Positions 17,007 to 25,739 of a stretch of 64,000 bases of DNA are shown one piece after another. Numbering within the stretch: the first letter of the stretch is position 1; each line of letters starts with the position of its first letter. The DNA is taken from NCBI GenBank assembly GCA_017439985.1, contig JAFSIC010000043.1:1-64000 (forward strand), read 5' to 3'. The DNA comes from Oscillospiraceae bacterium. GTDB lineage: Bacteria; Bacillota; Clostridia; Oscillospirales; Ruminococcaceae. The translations under genes and the position numbers were made by a program. The notes under the pieces are model-generated. The model ran no database searches. It was given only the letters and a program-made list of their open reading frames with translations, and was not told where the DNA came from.

Positions 17007-17048
17007 GGTTTTTCCTCCATTTGATCGCTCGCCTTGACACAGGAAATG

Positions 17049-17076
17049 AAAAACGCTGTGACTCTCATCACAGCGT
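17049..17076 (-). terminator. Terminator between the 6S-like RNA and purE
   Basis: ACGCTGTGA (17076-17068) pairs with TCACAGCGT (17061-17053), a perfect 9-bp stem with a six-base loop, followed by five T residues. It ends the structured RNA, or attenuates transcription into purE. Confidence 0.85.
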
Positions 17077-17290
17077 ACTACTTCCCTATACAGTGCCAAA
17101 GACGCACTTATTTTTCTGTTCAGTCTGCATTTCACCCTTGTTGGAGCTTGCACTTCTTGTGCAGGTATCATAACAAGTATTCAGTTTACTCAAAGCCAAA
17201 TACCACATGGAAAAGCCTCCCGCAAGTTTGCTGCAGATCAGATTTTATTCATATTCCATTCCCTGTTTTGATAAAATCAAAAAGGAAATC
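17049..17290 (-). ncRNA. ssrS: 6S-like structured RNA upstream of purE
   Basis: A promoter at 17325-17297 and the terminator at 17076-17049 bound a transcript of about 240 nt without a credible open frame. It can fold into the 6S layout. A closing stem joins 17215-17202 to 17094-17081 (CTTTTCC with GGGAAG, then ATGTGGT with ACTGTAT, partly wobble). A large central bubble follows, with a small hairpin on its 3' side (AGTGC with GCACT). The terminal arm pairs CTTGTT with AACAAG and is capped by TGCAC, AAGAA, GTGCA. 6S RNA mimics an open promoter and binds sigma-A RNA polymerase. A structured purE leader of another kind is the alternative. Confidence 0.55.
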
Positions 17291-17296
17291 AATCAT

Positions 17297-17325
17297 ATTG
17301 TAAACGAAAAGAGAAGAAAAAGCAA
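17297..17325 (-). promoter_or_regulatory. Promoter of the 6S-like RNA / pur operon
   Basis: TTGCTT (17325-17320), a 17-base spacer and TACAAT (17302-17297) on the minus strand. No PurR box could be identified with confidence. Confidence 0.55.
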
Positions 17326-17341
17326 TCCTTTTTTACTCTTC

Positions 17342-17375
17342 AAAAAAAGAAAGGCAGTTTCATCAAGAAACTGCC
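17342..17375 (-). terminator. Terminator after the DtxR-family gene
   Basis: GGCAGTTTC and GAAACTGCC form a perfect 9-bp stem (17353-17375) followed on the minus strand by TTTCTTTTTTT. Confidence 0.9.
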
Positions 17376-17432
17376 GAAACTCTCTTCTGTTTTTGCCGAT
17401 TTCTCACAGAGTATTTCCCAATAAACGGAATT

Positions 17433-17840
17433 TTACTGTTTCCAAAGTCCCTGCAGGTCCACCTTGTCAGCCAGCAGTTTCTGCAGCTGTTCAAAGCGCA
17501 GTGCTGTTTCCATGCTGACACCATGCTCCATTTTGCAGGCTTCTTCCTCTGCAGTCTCCGAGGAAATACCCAGCACCGCCTGAAGAAAACCACTAAGGAT
17601 CTCATGCTTCGCGGATACTTCCGCCGCTTTTTTCTGACCTGCCTCAGTCAGGTAGATCAGAGAATATTTTTCCTGCTGAACAAGACCCATGTCTGCCAGA
17701 GTAACGATCGCACGATGAACGCTTGGTTTGGAAACGGACAGCTTCGCCGCAATATCAGTGGACTTTACGCCCTGACCCTGATTGGTCTGATAAATACACT
17801 CCAGATAGTCTTCAATAGAGGGGGTAAATTTTCCCTTCAT
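17433..17840 (-). CDS. DtxR/MntR-family metal-dependent regulator
   Basis: 135 residues: winged helix (1-65) plus metal-binding dimer domain, without the SH3-like third domain. Putative ligands are D11 and E14 (SIEDYLECIY), H79 (KHEI), C102, E105 and H106 (ACKMEHG). D11 resembles manganese-sensing MntR, while cysteine at 102 resembles iron-sensing DtxR, so the metal cannot be assigned. It has its own promoter and terminator and is divergent from a YibE/F gene. TTGTGG and CCACAA flank its -10 box and may form an autoregulatory operator. Confidence 0.88.
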   Translation of the reverse strand: MKGKFTPSIEDYLECIYQTNQGQGVKSTDIAAKLSVSKPSVHRAIVTLADMGLVQQEKYSLIYLTEAGQKKAAEVSAKHEILSGFLQAVLGISSETAEEEACKMEHGVSMETALRFEQLQKLLADKVDLQGLWKQ

Positions 17841-17872
17841 GACGTTTCTCCTTCTCTTGTGGTAGTAGATTT

Positions 17873-17901
17873 ATTATACAGAATTTCCCCACAATTTGCA
17901 A
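17873..17901 (-). promoter_or_regulatory. Promoter of the DtxR-family gene
   Basis: TTGCAA (17901-17896), 17 bases, TATAAT (17878-17873) on the minus strand. Confidence 0.7.
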
Positions 17902-17922
17902 GTCTTTCTCCCCGATTCCCGA

Positions 17923-17951
17923 TTGCGGGATGCGGCATTTCATGATAAGAT
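17923..17951 (+). promoter_or_regulatory. Possible promoter of the YibE/F gene
   Basis: TTGCGG (17923-17928), 17 bases, TAAGAT (17946-17951). A CCCG-ATTG-CGGG inverted repeat overlaps the -35 box and could be an operator. Confidence 0.4.
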
Positions 17952-17981
17952 GATACTATTCTGAACATTGGAGTTTGAATC

Positions 17982-19148
17982 ATGAAATTAAGTAAAAATA
18001 CTTACCAATATATTCTGACTGTTTTTCTCTCCTGTCTCCTGCTTTGGCTTGGTTGGATGAGCATTAAAAATGAGGCTCATCTGTTCCAGAACACCAGTGG
18101 AAGCGACAGTGAAGAAGCCCTTTGCCGCGTGCTTGAAATCACCGATGATGACCAAACCATCAGCAATCTGGGCGACATGTACTATCTGGAACAGCGCATC
18201 GAATTTGATGCAGAGATCCTCCGCGGCCCCCACAAAGGAGAAATTATTTCCGCCGAACAGCTTATCGACAACGTATCTACTCTCGGCGTTCAGCCTGTGG
18301 AAGCGGGCGACAAACTTTTTGTTTACTCCCCTGCCGACGGCACTGACGGCGTCTGGAGTGCCGGTGATTTTTATCGCAGCGGACAAATCGCTTTGCTGCT
18401 GGGGTTCTTCTGCCTGGCTTTGCTGCTGTTCGGACAGAAAAAAGGCTTCAATACCATGCTGTCCCTCGCATTCACCTGTGGAGCTGTGTTTCTCGTCTTC
18501 GTTCCTTCTATCCTTGCCGGAAGAAATCCATATCTTTGGTCCTGTCTGATTTGCCTTTACATCATCGGTATGACTTTAGCTCTTGTCAGCGGCTTCTCCC
18601 GCAAAAGCCTTGCTTCCGCTCTTGGCTGCAGCGGCGGCGTTCTGGTCGCAGGTCTGATGACTGTCCTCTGCAGCCACACCATGAAGCTGACCGGCTTCCT
18701 CGATGATGATTCCCTCTACGTTTATTTGATGAACCCTGACCAGCCCATTGACCTGAAAGCCATCATCTTTGTCGCCAATATCATCGGCGCACTGGGTGCT
18801 ACCATGGACGTGGCAATGTCACTGTCCTCTTCCCTTCATGAATTGTCAGAACAGGCGCCCAACATCAGTTTTACAGAAATGTTCCGCTCCGGCATTCGCA
18901 TCGGACAGGATATCATGGGAACCATGGCAAACACACTGGTTCTCGCCTATATCGGCAGCAGCTTGTCCACCGTTTTGCTGTTCGTGTCCTATCAGGCTTC
19001 TCTGCTGCAGCTGCTGAACCGTGAGCTTATCATCGTGGAACTGCTGCAGGCTCTCAGCGGAAGCATTGGTATCCTGTTCACTATTCCAATCTCCGCCTTT
19101 GTCTCTTCTGTACTGTACCGAAAGCATAAAGAAAACCTCCCTGTGTAG
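17982..19148 (+). CDS. YibE/F-family membrane protein
   Basis: 388 residues. One N-terminal membrane segment (about 9-27) is followed by an outer-face domain (about 28-133) and then roughly seven membrane segments. GRNPYLWSCLICLYIIGMT, GALGATMDVAMSLSSSL and GQDIMGTMANTLVLAYIGSS are characteristic of the YibE/F family, whose molecular function is not known; transport is usually presumed. It is divergent from a metal-dependent regulator, which hints at metal-linked control (inference). Its stop codon lies in the loop of the terminator. Confidence 0.88.
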   Translation: MKLSKNTYQYILTVFLSCLLLWLGWMSIKNEAHLFQNTSGSDSEEALCRVLEITDDDQTISNLGDMYYLEQRIEFDAEILRGPHKGEIISAEQLIDNVSTLGVQPVEAGDKLFVYSPADGTDGVWSAGDFYRSGQIALLLGFFCLALLLFGQKKGFNTMLSLAFTCGAVFLVFVPSILAGRNPYLWSCLICLYIIGMTLALVSGFSRKSLASALGCSGGVLVAGLMTVLCSHTMKLTGFLDDDSLYVYLMNPDQPIDLKAIIFVANIIGALGATMDVAMSLSSSLHELSEQAPNISFTEMFRSGIRIGQDIMGTMANTLVLAYIGSSLSTVLLFVSYQASLLQLLNRELIIVELLQALSGSIGILFTIPISAFVSSVLYRKHKENLPV

Positions 19149-19161
19149 CAGGGAGGTTTTT
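19132..19161 (+). terminator. Terminator after the YibE/F gene
   Basis: AAAACCTCCCTG and CAGGGAGGTTTTT form a 12-bp stem with a five-base loop that contains the stop codon. Confidence 0.9.
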
Positions 19162-19257
19162 GTATTTGATTAAATAAGAAGATTTGGTAGATTTTTTGAC
19201 AGTCCTGTGTTACTATATAAGATAGACTATCCATCAACTTGGGAGAATTGAACTATT

Positions 19258-21174
19258 ATGATCGTATCGTTAGAACACGTTAGTAAATATTACGGCGCTG
19301 AATTAATTTTGAAAGATGTCAACGCCGCCATTCAGGAAAAAGACCGTATCGGTCTGGTTGGACCGAACGGTGAAGGTAAGTCCACTTTGCTGAACATGAT
19401 CGCCGCCAATCTGGACTACGAAGAGGGTGAAATCATCCTCTCCTCCGGTGCAACTATCGGCTATCTGAAACAGAACAGCGGTCTGTCCAACGGACGCAGT
19501 ATCCAGGAAGAAATGCGCAGTGTCTTTTCTGAGCTTCTTGCCTTGGGCGAAGAAGTGGAACAGCTTCATCAGCAGATGGCACAGCATCATGATGACCCTG
19601 CCGCACTGGAAGAACTGACTGCCCTCTACTCCAAAAAACAGGCTCTCTTTGAACAGCGCGAAGGCTACTCCATCGATGTGAAGATCAACATGATCCTCAG
19701 TGGTATGGGCTTTGCCAATTACGACCGCAATACCATCACCGATAATCTCTCCGGCGGTGAAAAAACCCGTTTAGCGATTGCGCAGCTGCTGCTTCGTGAG
19801 CCAAACCTTCTGATCTTGGACGAGCCGACCAACCATCTGGACTTCAAAACCTTGGGCTGGCTGGAGGAATATCTCAGCAGTTACAAAGGCGCCCTGCTGG
19901 TCGTTTCCCATGACCGTTACTTCCTCGACCATTTGGTAGGCAAGATTTGGGAAGTAGAGCGCTGCGCCCTGACCGAATACAACGGCAATTACAGTTCCTA
20001 TGTAAAGCAGAAAAAAGAGCGCGTGGAGCGTCAGCTGAAAGAGTATGAGATTCAGCAGGCACAGATCGCTCACATGGAGGATTACATCGCCCGCAATCTG
20101 GTGCGCGCGACCACTTCCAAAATGGCAAAATCCCGCCGCACTCAGCTGGAGCACATTGAGCGCATCGAAAAGCCGCAACTTTGGAGCAAAAAAGCTTCCT
20201 TTACCTTTGATTATGACGAAGAACCGGTGAAGGATGTTCTTCATGCGGAAGATATGGCTGTTTCCGTCGGTCTGGCAGACAATCGCAAGGTACTCTGCCG
20301 AAACCTGAATATTGATGTTCTCCGCGGTGAGAAAATCGCCTTCATTGGTCCAAACGGCGTGGGCAAATCATCCCTGCTGAAAGCATTGATGGGCATGATC
20401 CCAAGCGAATACAAACGCCTGGATTGGGGACGTAAAGTTAAAATTTCCTACTACGACCAGGAAAACAAACAGCTTTCTCCGGAAAAGAAAGCCATCGATG
20501 AGATTTGGGACCGTTTCCCTTCCATGGTGGAAACCGATGTCCGCAATATTCTCGGTCGAGTGCTCCTGTCCGGCGAAGATGTATATAAAGAAGTGGGACA
20601 GCTCTCAGGCGGTGAACGTGCCAAAGTTGCTTTCGCTGTCATGATGCTGGAACGCGGCAACGTCCTCATCATGGACGAACCGACCAACCATCTGGATATT
20701 GCCAGCAAGGAGATGCTGGAGGATGCGCTTGCCTCCTTTACCGGCACGCTCATTATGGTTTCCCATGACCGCTATATGCTGAATAAGATCCCAACCAAGA
20801 TCATTGAAATGCACGCCAACGGCATCGAGATCTATAACGGTCGATACGACTACTACCTTGAGCACAAGCGGGAACCTGCCGAAGTCAAAGCTCCTGCAAA
20901 GAGCGAAGCTTCTAAGGAAAATTCCCAGAAATATCATCGTTCCAAACAGGAACGTGCTCATCAGGTGGCTGTGCAGAAGCGCATCGCCCTGCTGGAAAAA
21001 CTGATTGAAGAGGGCGAGACCCGCATCGAAGAGCTTTCTGCTCAGATGGCAGAACCGGATATCGCCGCCGACTACCAGAAAGTGGACGAGATCTGCAAAA
21101 CCATCGAAGAGATCAAAAGCCAGAATGAAGCCTACTCTGAGGAGTGGCTGGAGCTTTGTGAAGAAGCAAATTAA
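19258..21174 (+). CDS. ABC-F family ATP-binding protein
   Basis: 638 residues with two ABC domains and no membrane segments. Walker A loops GPNGEGKST (about 35) and GPNGVGKSS (about 365), signatures LSGGEKTRLA and LSGGERAKVA, and Walker B LILDEPTNHLD and LIMDEPTNHLD are intact. A helical linker with many charged residues (about 245-300) and a C-terminal coiled coil (about 560-635) complete the ABC-F layout. Members act on ribosomes as translation factors or antibiotic-protection proteins; the subtype is not clear. TTGACA at 19196 may be its -35 box. It starts a four-gene plus-strand operon. Confidence 0.93.
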   Translation: MIVSLEHVSKYYGAELILKDVNAAIQEKDRIGLVGPNGEGKSTLLNMIAANLDYEEGEIILSSGATIGYLKQNSGLSNGRSIQEEMRSVFSELLALGEEVEQLHQQMAQHHDDPAALEELTALYSKKQALFEQREGYSIDVKINMILSGMGFANYDRNTITDNLSGGEKTRLAIAQLLLREPNLLILDEPTNHLDFKTLGWLEEYLSSYKGALLVVSHDRYFLDHLVGKIWEVERCALTEYNGNYSSYVKQKKERVERQLKEYEIQQAQIAHMEDYIARNLVRATTSKMAKSRRTQLEHIERIEKPQLWSKKASFTFDYDEEPVKDVLHAEDMAVSVGLADNRKVLCRNLNIDVLRGEKIAFIGPNGVGKSSLLKALMGMIPSEYKRLDWGRKVKISYYDQENKQLSPEKKAIDEIWDRFPSMVETDVRNILGRVLLSGEDVYKEVGQLSGGERAKVAFAVMMLERGNVLIMDEPTNHLDIASKEMLEDALASFTGTLIMVSHDRYMLNKIPTKIIEMHANGIEIYNGRYDYYLEHKREPAEVKAPAKSEASKENSQKYHRSKQERAHQVAVQKRIALLEKLIEEGETRIEELSAQMAEPDIAADYQKVDEICKTIEEIKSQNEAYSEEWLELCEEAN

Positions 21175-21197
21175 CCTTACGAAAGGATAAAATCGTC

Positions 21198-22421
21198 ATG
21201 AAACTGGACTTCAACAGAAAATATACAACGATCGCAGTCTATGCTTTTCTTGTCATTGCTGCCGGACTGCTGTTCCAGAACATTGTCAACGACTTCCCTC
21301 CGCTGACGCGTTATTTCAATAAAATCGGCGATCTGCTTCTGCCTTTTGTTGTAGGCGGCGCTTTAGCTTATATTTTGAATCCGATTTTGAATTGGATTGA
21401 AATGAAGCTCTTCCCGGTGATTTTCCGAGATAAGGTCAGCCGTAAGGCAAGACGCGCGTTATCTGTGCTCTTGAGCTATCTGTTCATGCTCCTTGTTATT
21501 GGTGTATTTGCGCTTATCGTTGTTCCTCAGATTTATGAAAGTATTATGAGTCTGATCGAGCGCAGCTCCACTTATGTAAAAAATGTGGAGGACTTCCTGA
21601 ACTCTCTCATCGCAACCTATGGCAGCAATGAACTGGTCAAACAGGTTCTGCAAAAAATCTATGACTCCGCAGAAACCATTTTCCGTCAGGGTTATCAGCT
21701 GATCGGTGATGTTGTTCCTATGATCGCAAACATTGCCATCGGCCTGACCAACAGCCTCTTTGACACCATCATGGGTCTGATCATCTCTGTTTACTCCCTG
21801 CTGATGAAAGAGACCTTTGCTGCACAGATCAAAAAGCTGCTGTCCGCTTTCTGCTCCAGAAATTTTGTGGATACCTTCCTCTCCATTGCTCACGACAGCA
21901 ATCAGATCTTCTGTGGCTTTATTTCCGGTAAAATCGTGGACTCCTTCATCATCGGTGTTATTTGCTTTGTGGGTACGACCCTTATGAATACCCCATATGC
22001 TATGCTTGTCAGCGTCATCATCGGTGTGACAAATGTGATCCCATACTTCGGCCCATTCATCGGTGCAATTCCAAGCATTCTGCTGATTCTTCTGGTCAAC
22101 CCACTGCAGGCTCTGTACTTCTCCATCTTCATCCTCGCTCTGCAGCAGTTGGACGGCAACGTGATCGGCCCGAAGATCCTCGGCGATTCCACCGGTCTGT
22201 CCGCATTCTGGGTAGTATTCTCCGTTACCTTCTTCGGAGGAATGTTCGGTTTTGTAGGTATGCTCATCGGTGTACCGACCTTCGCTGTGATCTATAATCT
22301 CATCAGCCGTTTTGCCGCTTACTGCCTGCATAAAAAAGGAATGCCGACCAATACGGAAGCTTACGCTTCTCCGGAGCGTCCTCTCGTTGACAAACCAAAA
22401 TCCAAACATCAGAAAGGATAA
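21198..22421 (+). CDS. AI-2E family transporter
   Basis: 407 residues with about eight membrane segments, in the AI-2 exporter / PerM (DUF20) family. The pattern GVTNVIPYFGPFIGAIPS and LQQLDGNVIGPKILGDSTGLS are the family's most conserved blocks. Substrates of most members are unproven. The ATG lies 23 bases after the ABC-F gene with an AAAGGA site, and the helicase gene starts six bases after its stop. Confidence 0.9.
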   Translation: MKLDFNRKYTTIAVYAFLVIAAGLLFQNIVNDFPPLTRYFNKIGDLLLPFVVGGALAYILNPILNWIEMKLFPVIFRDKVSRKARRALSVLLSYLFMLLVIGVFALIVVPQIYESIMSLIERSSTYVKNVEDFLNSLIATYGSNELVKQVLQKIYDSAETIFRQGYQLIGDVVPMIANIAIGLTNSLFDTIMGLIISVYSLLMKETFAAQIKKLLSAFCSRNFVDTFLSIAHDSNQIFCGFISGKIVDSFIIGVICFVGTTLMNTPYAMLVSVIIGVTNVIPYFGPFIGAIPSILLILLVNPLQALYFSIFILALQQLDGNVIGPKILGDSTGLSAFWVVFSVTFFGGMFGFVGMLIGVPTFAVIYNLISRFAAYCLHKKGMPTNTEAYASPERPLVDKPKSKHQKG

Positions 22422-22426
22422 GCCTG

Positions 22427-24514
22427 ATGCCCCTTTCTATTCCTGATTATCTCCATCAAAACTACGGCATCAAACTGCATAAGCAACAGAAAGAAGCATT
22501 GGACGCGGTAAGCGGTCCGGTGCTTCTTCTTGCAGTTCCCGGTGCCGGAAAAACCACCGTCATGGTGGCTCGAATTGCTCACATGATCGCCAACTGCGGA
22601 ATCGCCCCGGAAGAAATTCTGACCATCACCTTTTCCAAGGCCGGCGCCGCCGATATGAAGCAACGCTATGAGCATCTCTTCCGTTCTTTCGGCTGGACCG
22701 TTCCACAGTTTTCTACGATTCATTCTTTCTGTTATCGTGTTTTACGTTCTTACTGCCGACTGACCGGCGGTCAGCTGCCGGAACTACTGGAAAATCTCAG
22801 CAGTGCAGAGGGGCGCAGTGCGATCCTGCGGGATCTATACCGCACCATCAACCGTGATTTTCTTTCTGAGGATTTGGAAGAAGAGCTTCTTTCTCATCTG
22901 AGTCTCATTAAAAACAGTATGCTGACGCAGGAAGAAGTCAAGGAGCTGGAATGTGACATTCCACGGCTTTGGGAATTGTATGAAGGCTACAATGCCGTGA
23001 AACGCCAGCGCAATCTCATGGACTTTGACGATATGCTCGGATATGCCTACACTGCCCTGCGGAAGTTTCCTCAATTGCTGGACAGTTATCGTCAAAAATA
23101 TCCTTATCTTTGCGTCGATGAGGCACAGGATACTTCCCGTCTGCAGCATGAGATCATTCGCTTGCTGGCCGCTCCTCTCAACAATCTGTTCATGGTAGGC
23201 GACGAAGATCAGAGCATTTATCGCTTCCGCGGCGCTCATCCGCAGACTTTGCTGGATTTTCCAAAGCTTTATCCCGGCGCCAAGATTCTGAAGATGGAAG
23301 AAAACTTCCGCAGCAGCAAACATATTGTAGATCGTGCAGCTATCTTCATCGCACAAAATCAAAATCGTTATGAAAAGACGATGCGAACTGCCGCTTCCGC
23401 GGGGCTTCCCATCGAAACACCACAGCTCCATGATATGAGCGAGGAGTATCAGCTGGTTGCCAAAATTGCCAGAGAAACAGACGGCTCCTGTGCTGTTATT
23501 TACCGCAATAACTTTTCCGCGATTCCATTGGTTGACCTTTTGCAGCGTCAGGGCATTGATTTCTATATCCGAGATCAGAAAAGCTCTTTCCGTAATCATG
23601 CGGTGGTCAGCGATATTCTGAATTTCTTCGCCTTAAGCAAAGACAGCAGCGACTTGAAGGCATTCAGCCGTATTTTCTACAAGACCAACGCTTTTCTGAA
23701 ACGCTCTTTGCTGCAGGATATGGACACCTCTCCTCTTGCTGCAGGAGAAAGCTGGTTTGATCGCATCTCTGAGAAAAGTGATCGAGAATACAGCAGTAAT
23801 CGTGCCCATATCGTTGACCTGACCATCCGCGGTTTATATCAGATGAAACCTCAGCGGGCACTGGACGTGATCATCGAAAGCCTTGGATACCGCGACTACA
23901 TGGAATACAGCTTTGGCGGCAGTTTTGTCAACCAGCTGCAGAAGCTGACTGCTCTGCGGCATCTTGCAGGCCGTTGTCAGAGCGTAGAACAGCTTCTGGA
24001 CCGCTTGGAGGAACTGGATACCCTGATCAGCGAACACAGCCAAAACAAGGCTTGCAGCCTGACTCTGACCACTGCTCATGCATCCAAGGGTCTGGAATTC
24101 GACACCGTTATTCTGCTGGATGCTGTGGATGATATTTTCCCTGCTCACTCTGCCATTGACAAAGAAAAGCAAGGTCAGTGTGACGATATCGAAGAGGAAG
24201 CAAGACTCTTCTATGTTGCCTGCACCCGTGCACGGAAGCGTTTGATTATTCCCCGCTCCAATTTTTCTTCCGACCAACCGGTGGAGCCGTCCCGCTTTAT
24301 TGACCGACTGCTTCACGACCCAATCAAAGCCGTTTCCGGAACCGGCGGCAACGGTCTCTTCCCCGGCATGAAAATCCTGCACCCCAGCTTCGGTGAAGGA
24401 CAGGTCATGAGCTTGGACCGTGACAGCGGGAAAGCGGTCTGCTTCTTCAAAGGCGCAGGCACCCGCACGCTGAGCACCGAGTTTCTGCTTAGCGGTAAAG
24501 TACGACGACTATAA
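22427..24514 (+). CDS. UvrD/Rep-type superfamily 1 DNA helicase
   Basis: 695 residues. Helicase motifs are visible in order: VPGAGKTTVM (Walker A, about 37), TFSKAGAADMKQRY, VDEAQDTS (Walker B), GDEDQSIYRFRGA, ENFRSS, TAHASKGLEFDTVILLD and FYVACTRARKRL. The last 50 residues (LHPSFGEGQVMSLDRDSGKA) resemble the PcrA/UvrD C-terminal Tudor-like domain that contacts RNA polymerase. It should be a 3'-5' helicase in repair or replication-transcription conflict resolution. Shorter than PcrA (about 720-740), so it may be a paralogue rather than PcrA itself. Confidence 0.9.
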   Translation: MPLSIPDYLHQNYGIKLHKQQKEALDAVSGPVLLLAVPGAGKTTVMVARIAHMIANCGIAPEEILTITFSKAGAADMKQRYEHLFRSFGWTVPQFSTIHSFCYRVLRSYCRLTGGQLPELLENLSSAEGRSAILRDLYRTINRDFLSEDLEEELLSHLSLIKNSMLTQEEVKELECDIPRLWELYEGYNAVKRQRNLMDFDDMLGYAYTALRKFPQLLDSYRQKYPYLCVDEAQDTSRLQHEIIRLLAAPLNNLFMVGDEDQSIYRFRGAHPQTLLDFPKLYPGAKILKMEENFRSSKHIVDRAAIFIAQNQNRYEKTMRTAASAGLPIETPQLHDMSEEYQLVAKIARETDGSCAVIYRNNFSAIPLVDLLQRQGIDFYIRDQKSSFRNHAVVSDILNFFALSKDSSDLKAFSRIFYKTNAFLKRSLLQDMDTSPLAAGESWFDRISEKSDREYSSNRAHIVDLTIRGLYQMKPQRALDVIIESLGYRDYMEYSFGGSFVNQLQKLTALRHLAGRCQSVEQLLDRLEELDTLISEHSQNKACSLTLTTAHASKGLEFDTVILLDAVDDIFPAHSAIDKEKQGQCDDIEEEARLFYVACTRARKRLIIPRSNFSSDQPVEPSRFIDRLLHDPIKAVSGTGGNGLFPGMKILHPSFGEGQVMSLDRDSGKAVCFFKGAGTRTLSTEFLLSGKVRRL

Positions 24515-24528
24515 CAGGAGGTTACTGT

Positions 24529-25344
24529 ATGACATATCTCACCTGCCCTGTCTGCGGCAAAAAGCTGACAAAAAATGAGCGCAGCTGGCGCTGTGAAAAA
24601 GGACACAGTTTCGATGAGGCGGCTTCCGGCTACCTTCATCTGCTGCCCTCCAATAAAATGAACTCCAAACTGCCCGGTGACAACAAGCAGATGGTCAATG
24701 CCCGCAGAGATTTTCTCCGCAAAGGCTACTATCAGCCTGTCAGCGACAAGCTCAATGAGGTCATCGGCGGTCTTCTTAAGGATAAAAAATCCCCACTTCT
24801 GCTGGATGTGGGCTGCGGAGAGGGTTACTACACATCCCGCCTGAAAGAAGCTCTGCCGAAGGCTGAAATCTGTGGCATGGACATCTCCAAGCTTGCTGTT
24901 AATGCGGCAGCAAAAAGCTGCAAAAACGTCATGTGGGCGGTTGCCAGCTCTTTTGACCTGCCTGTTGCGGACAACAGCTGCGATGTGCTTCTTAGCATGT
25001 TTGCACCGATCTGCATGGAAGAATTCTCCCGCGTGCTGAAACCGGGCGGCGTTCTGGTTTTCGCAGTCACCTCCACCAAGCATCTCTGGGAGTTGAAAGA
25101 AGCCATCTACGATGAGCCTTATGAGAACAAGAAAGAGGATCATGAGTACGAGGGTTTTGTCTTTGAAGCCAAGCACAAAGTTCAGGACATGATCCATCTG
25201 CCTTGTCAGGAGGACATCGCCAATCTCTTCACCATGACTCCGTATTATTACAAATCCTCCGTTACCACCAGCCAGCGTGTTGCCGCTTTGCAGCACTTGG
25301 ACACCCTCATCGATGTGGATATTCTGGTTTACAGAAAAATTTAA
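24529..25344 (+). CDS. rlmA: 23S rRNA guanine-N1 methyltransferase
   Basis: 271 residues. The N-terminal zinc finger has C6, C9, C22 and H26 (CPVCGKKL, WRCEKGHSFD). The SAM-binding motif LLDVGCGEGYYTSRL follows near 93-107. This layout is that of RlmA(I)/RlmA(II), which methylate G745 or G748 in helix 35 of 23S rRNA. The AGGAGG site and 14-base gap to the helicase gene place it at the end of the operon. Which guanine is modified cannot be told. Confidence 0.9.
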   Translation: MTYLTCPVCGKKLTKNERSWRCEKGHSFDEAASGYLHLLPSNKMNSKLPGDNKQMVNARRDFLRKGYYQPVSDKLNEVIGGLLKDKKSPLLLDVGCGEGYYTSRLKEALPKAEICGMDISKLAVNAAAKSCKNVMWAVASSFDLPVADNSCDVLLSMFAPICMEEFSRVLKPGGVLVFAVTSTKHLWELKEAIYDEPYENKKEDHEYEGFVFEAKHKVQDMIHLPCQEDIANLFTMTPYYYKSSVTTSQRVAALQHLDTLIDVDILVYRKI

Positions 25345-25351
25345 GCATGAA

Positions 25352-25376
25352 AAAAGCCACCCCACAGGTGGCTTTT
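25352..25376 (+). terminator. Terminator after rlmA, with a duplicated arm
   Basis: AAAAGCCACC (25352-25361) pairs with GGTGGCTTTT (25367-25376). A second copy of the 3' arm, GGGTGGCTTTTT, lies at 25402-25413, next to the stop of the convergent zinc ribbon gene, and could pair with the same 5' arm. Confidence 0.8.
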
Positions 25377-25414
25377 CTTTATAGAATACACAAGTCCTTT
25401 CGGGTGGCTTTTTA

Positions 25415-25639
25415 TCATCGAATTGCTTTCTTACTGTTTACTACTTTCTCAATGTCTTCTTTGTCGATCCACTCTTCGGTAAAACCGCAGCTGCAACAAA
25501 CATATCGGTTTACATTGACTGCTGAGAAAATAGTTCCCCCAACCATAATGTTATTGCCTGCGCCATGTGCACCGGCATATCCATTGAATCGAACAATATC
25601 TCTCGATTGACATTTTGGGCAGACTTTTGTATTTTTCAT
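25415..25639 (-). CDS. Small zinc-ribbon protein
   Basis: 74 residues with two CxxC pairs, CPKC near the N-terminus and CCSCGF near residue 53, separated by a glycine-rich loop (GYAGAHGAGNNIMVGG). The start ATG 25639 has GAGAGGAG seven bases upstream; the frame continues upstream but without a comparable signal. Similar short proteins are widespread in Clostridia without known function. It lies alone between two hairpins. Confidence 0.7.
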   Translation of the reverse strand: MKNTKVCPKCQSRDIVRFNGYAGAHGAGNNIMVGGTIFSAVNVNRYVCCSCGFTEEWIDKEDIEKVVNSKKAIR

Positions 25640-25693
25640 AGAATCAACTCCTCTCACTTTCATCCTACCACACACAAACCCATAACGCAAGAA

Positions 25694-25721
25694 CAGGCAC
25701 AGCAGTTTTCTGCTGTGCCTG
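25694..25721. terminator. Hairpin after the ATP-grasp gene
   Basis: CAGGCACAGCAG and CTGCTGTGCCTG form a perfect 12-bp stem with a TTTT loop. The run of T residues is weak on both sides, so termination is likely but not certain. Confidence 0.6.
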
Positions 25722-25739
25722 TTTCATTTAATTTATGTA

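Noticed and set aside
17007-17171. N-terminal extension of PurE
   Set aside because: The open frame continues upstream, but it overlaps the RNA terminator and lacks family similarity; the ATG at 17006 has the proper ribosome site.
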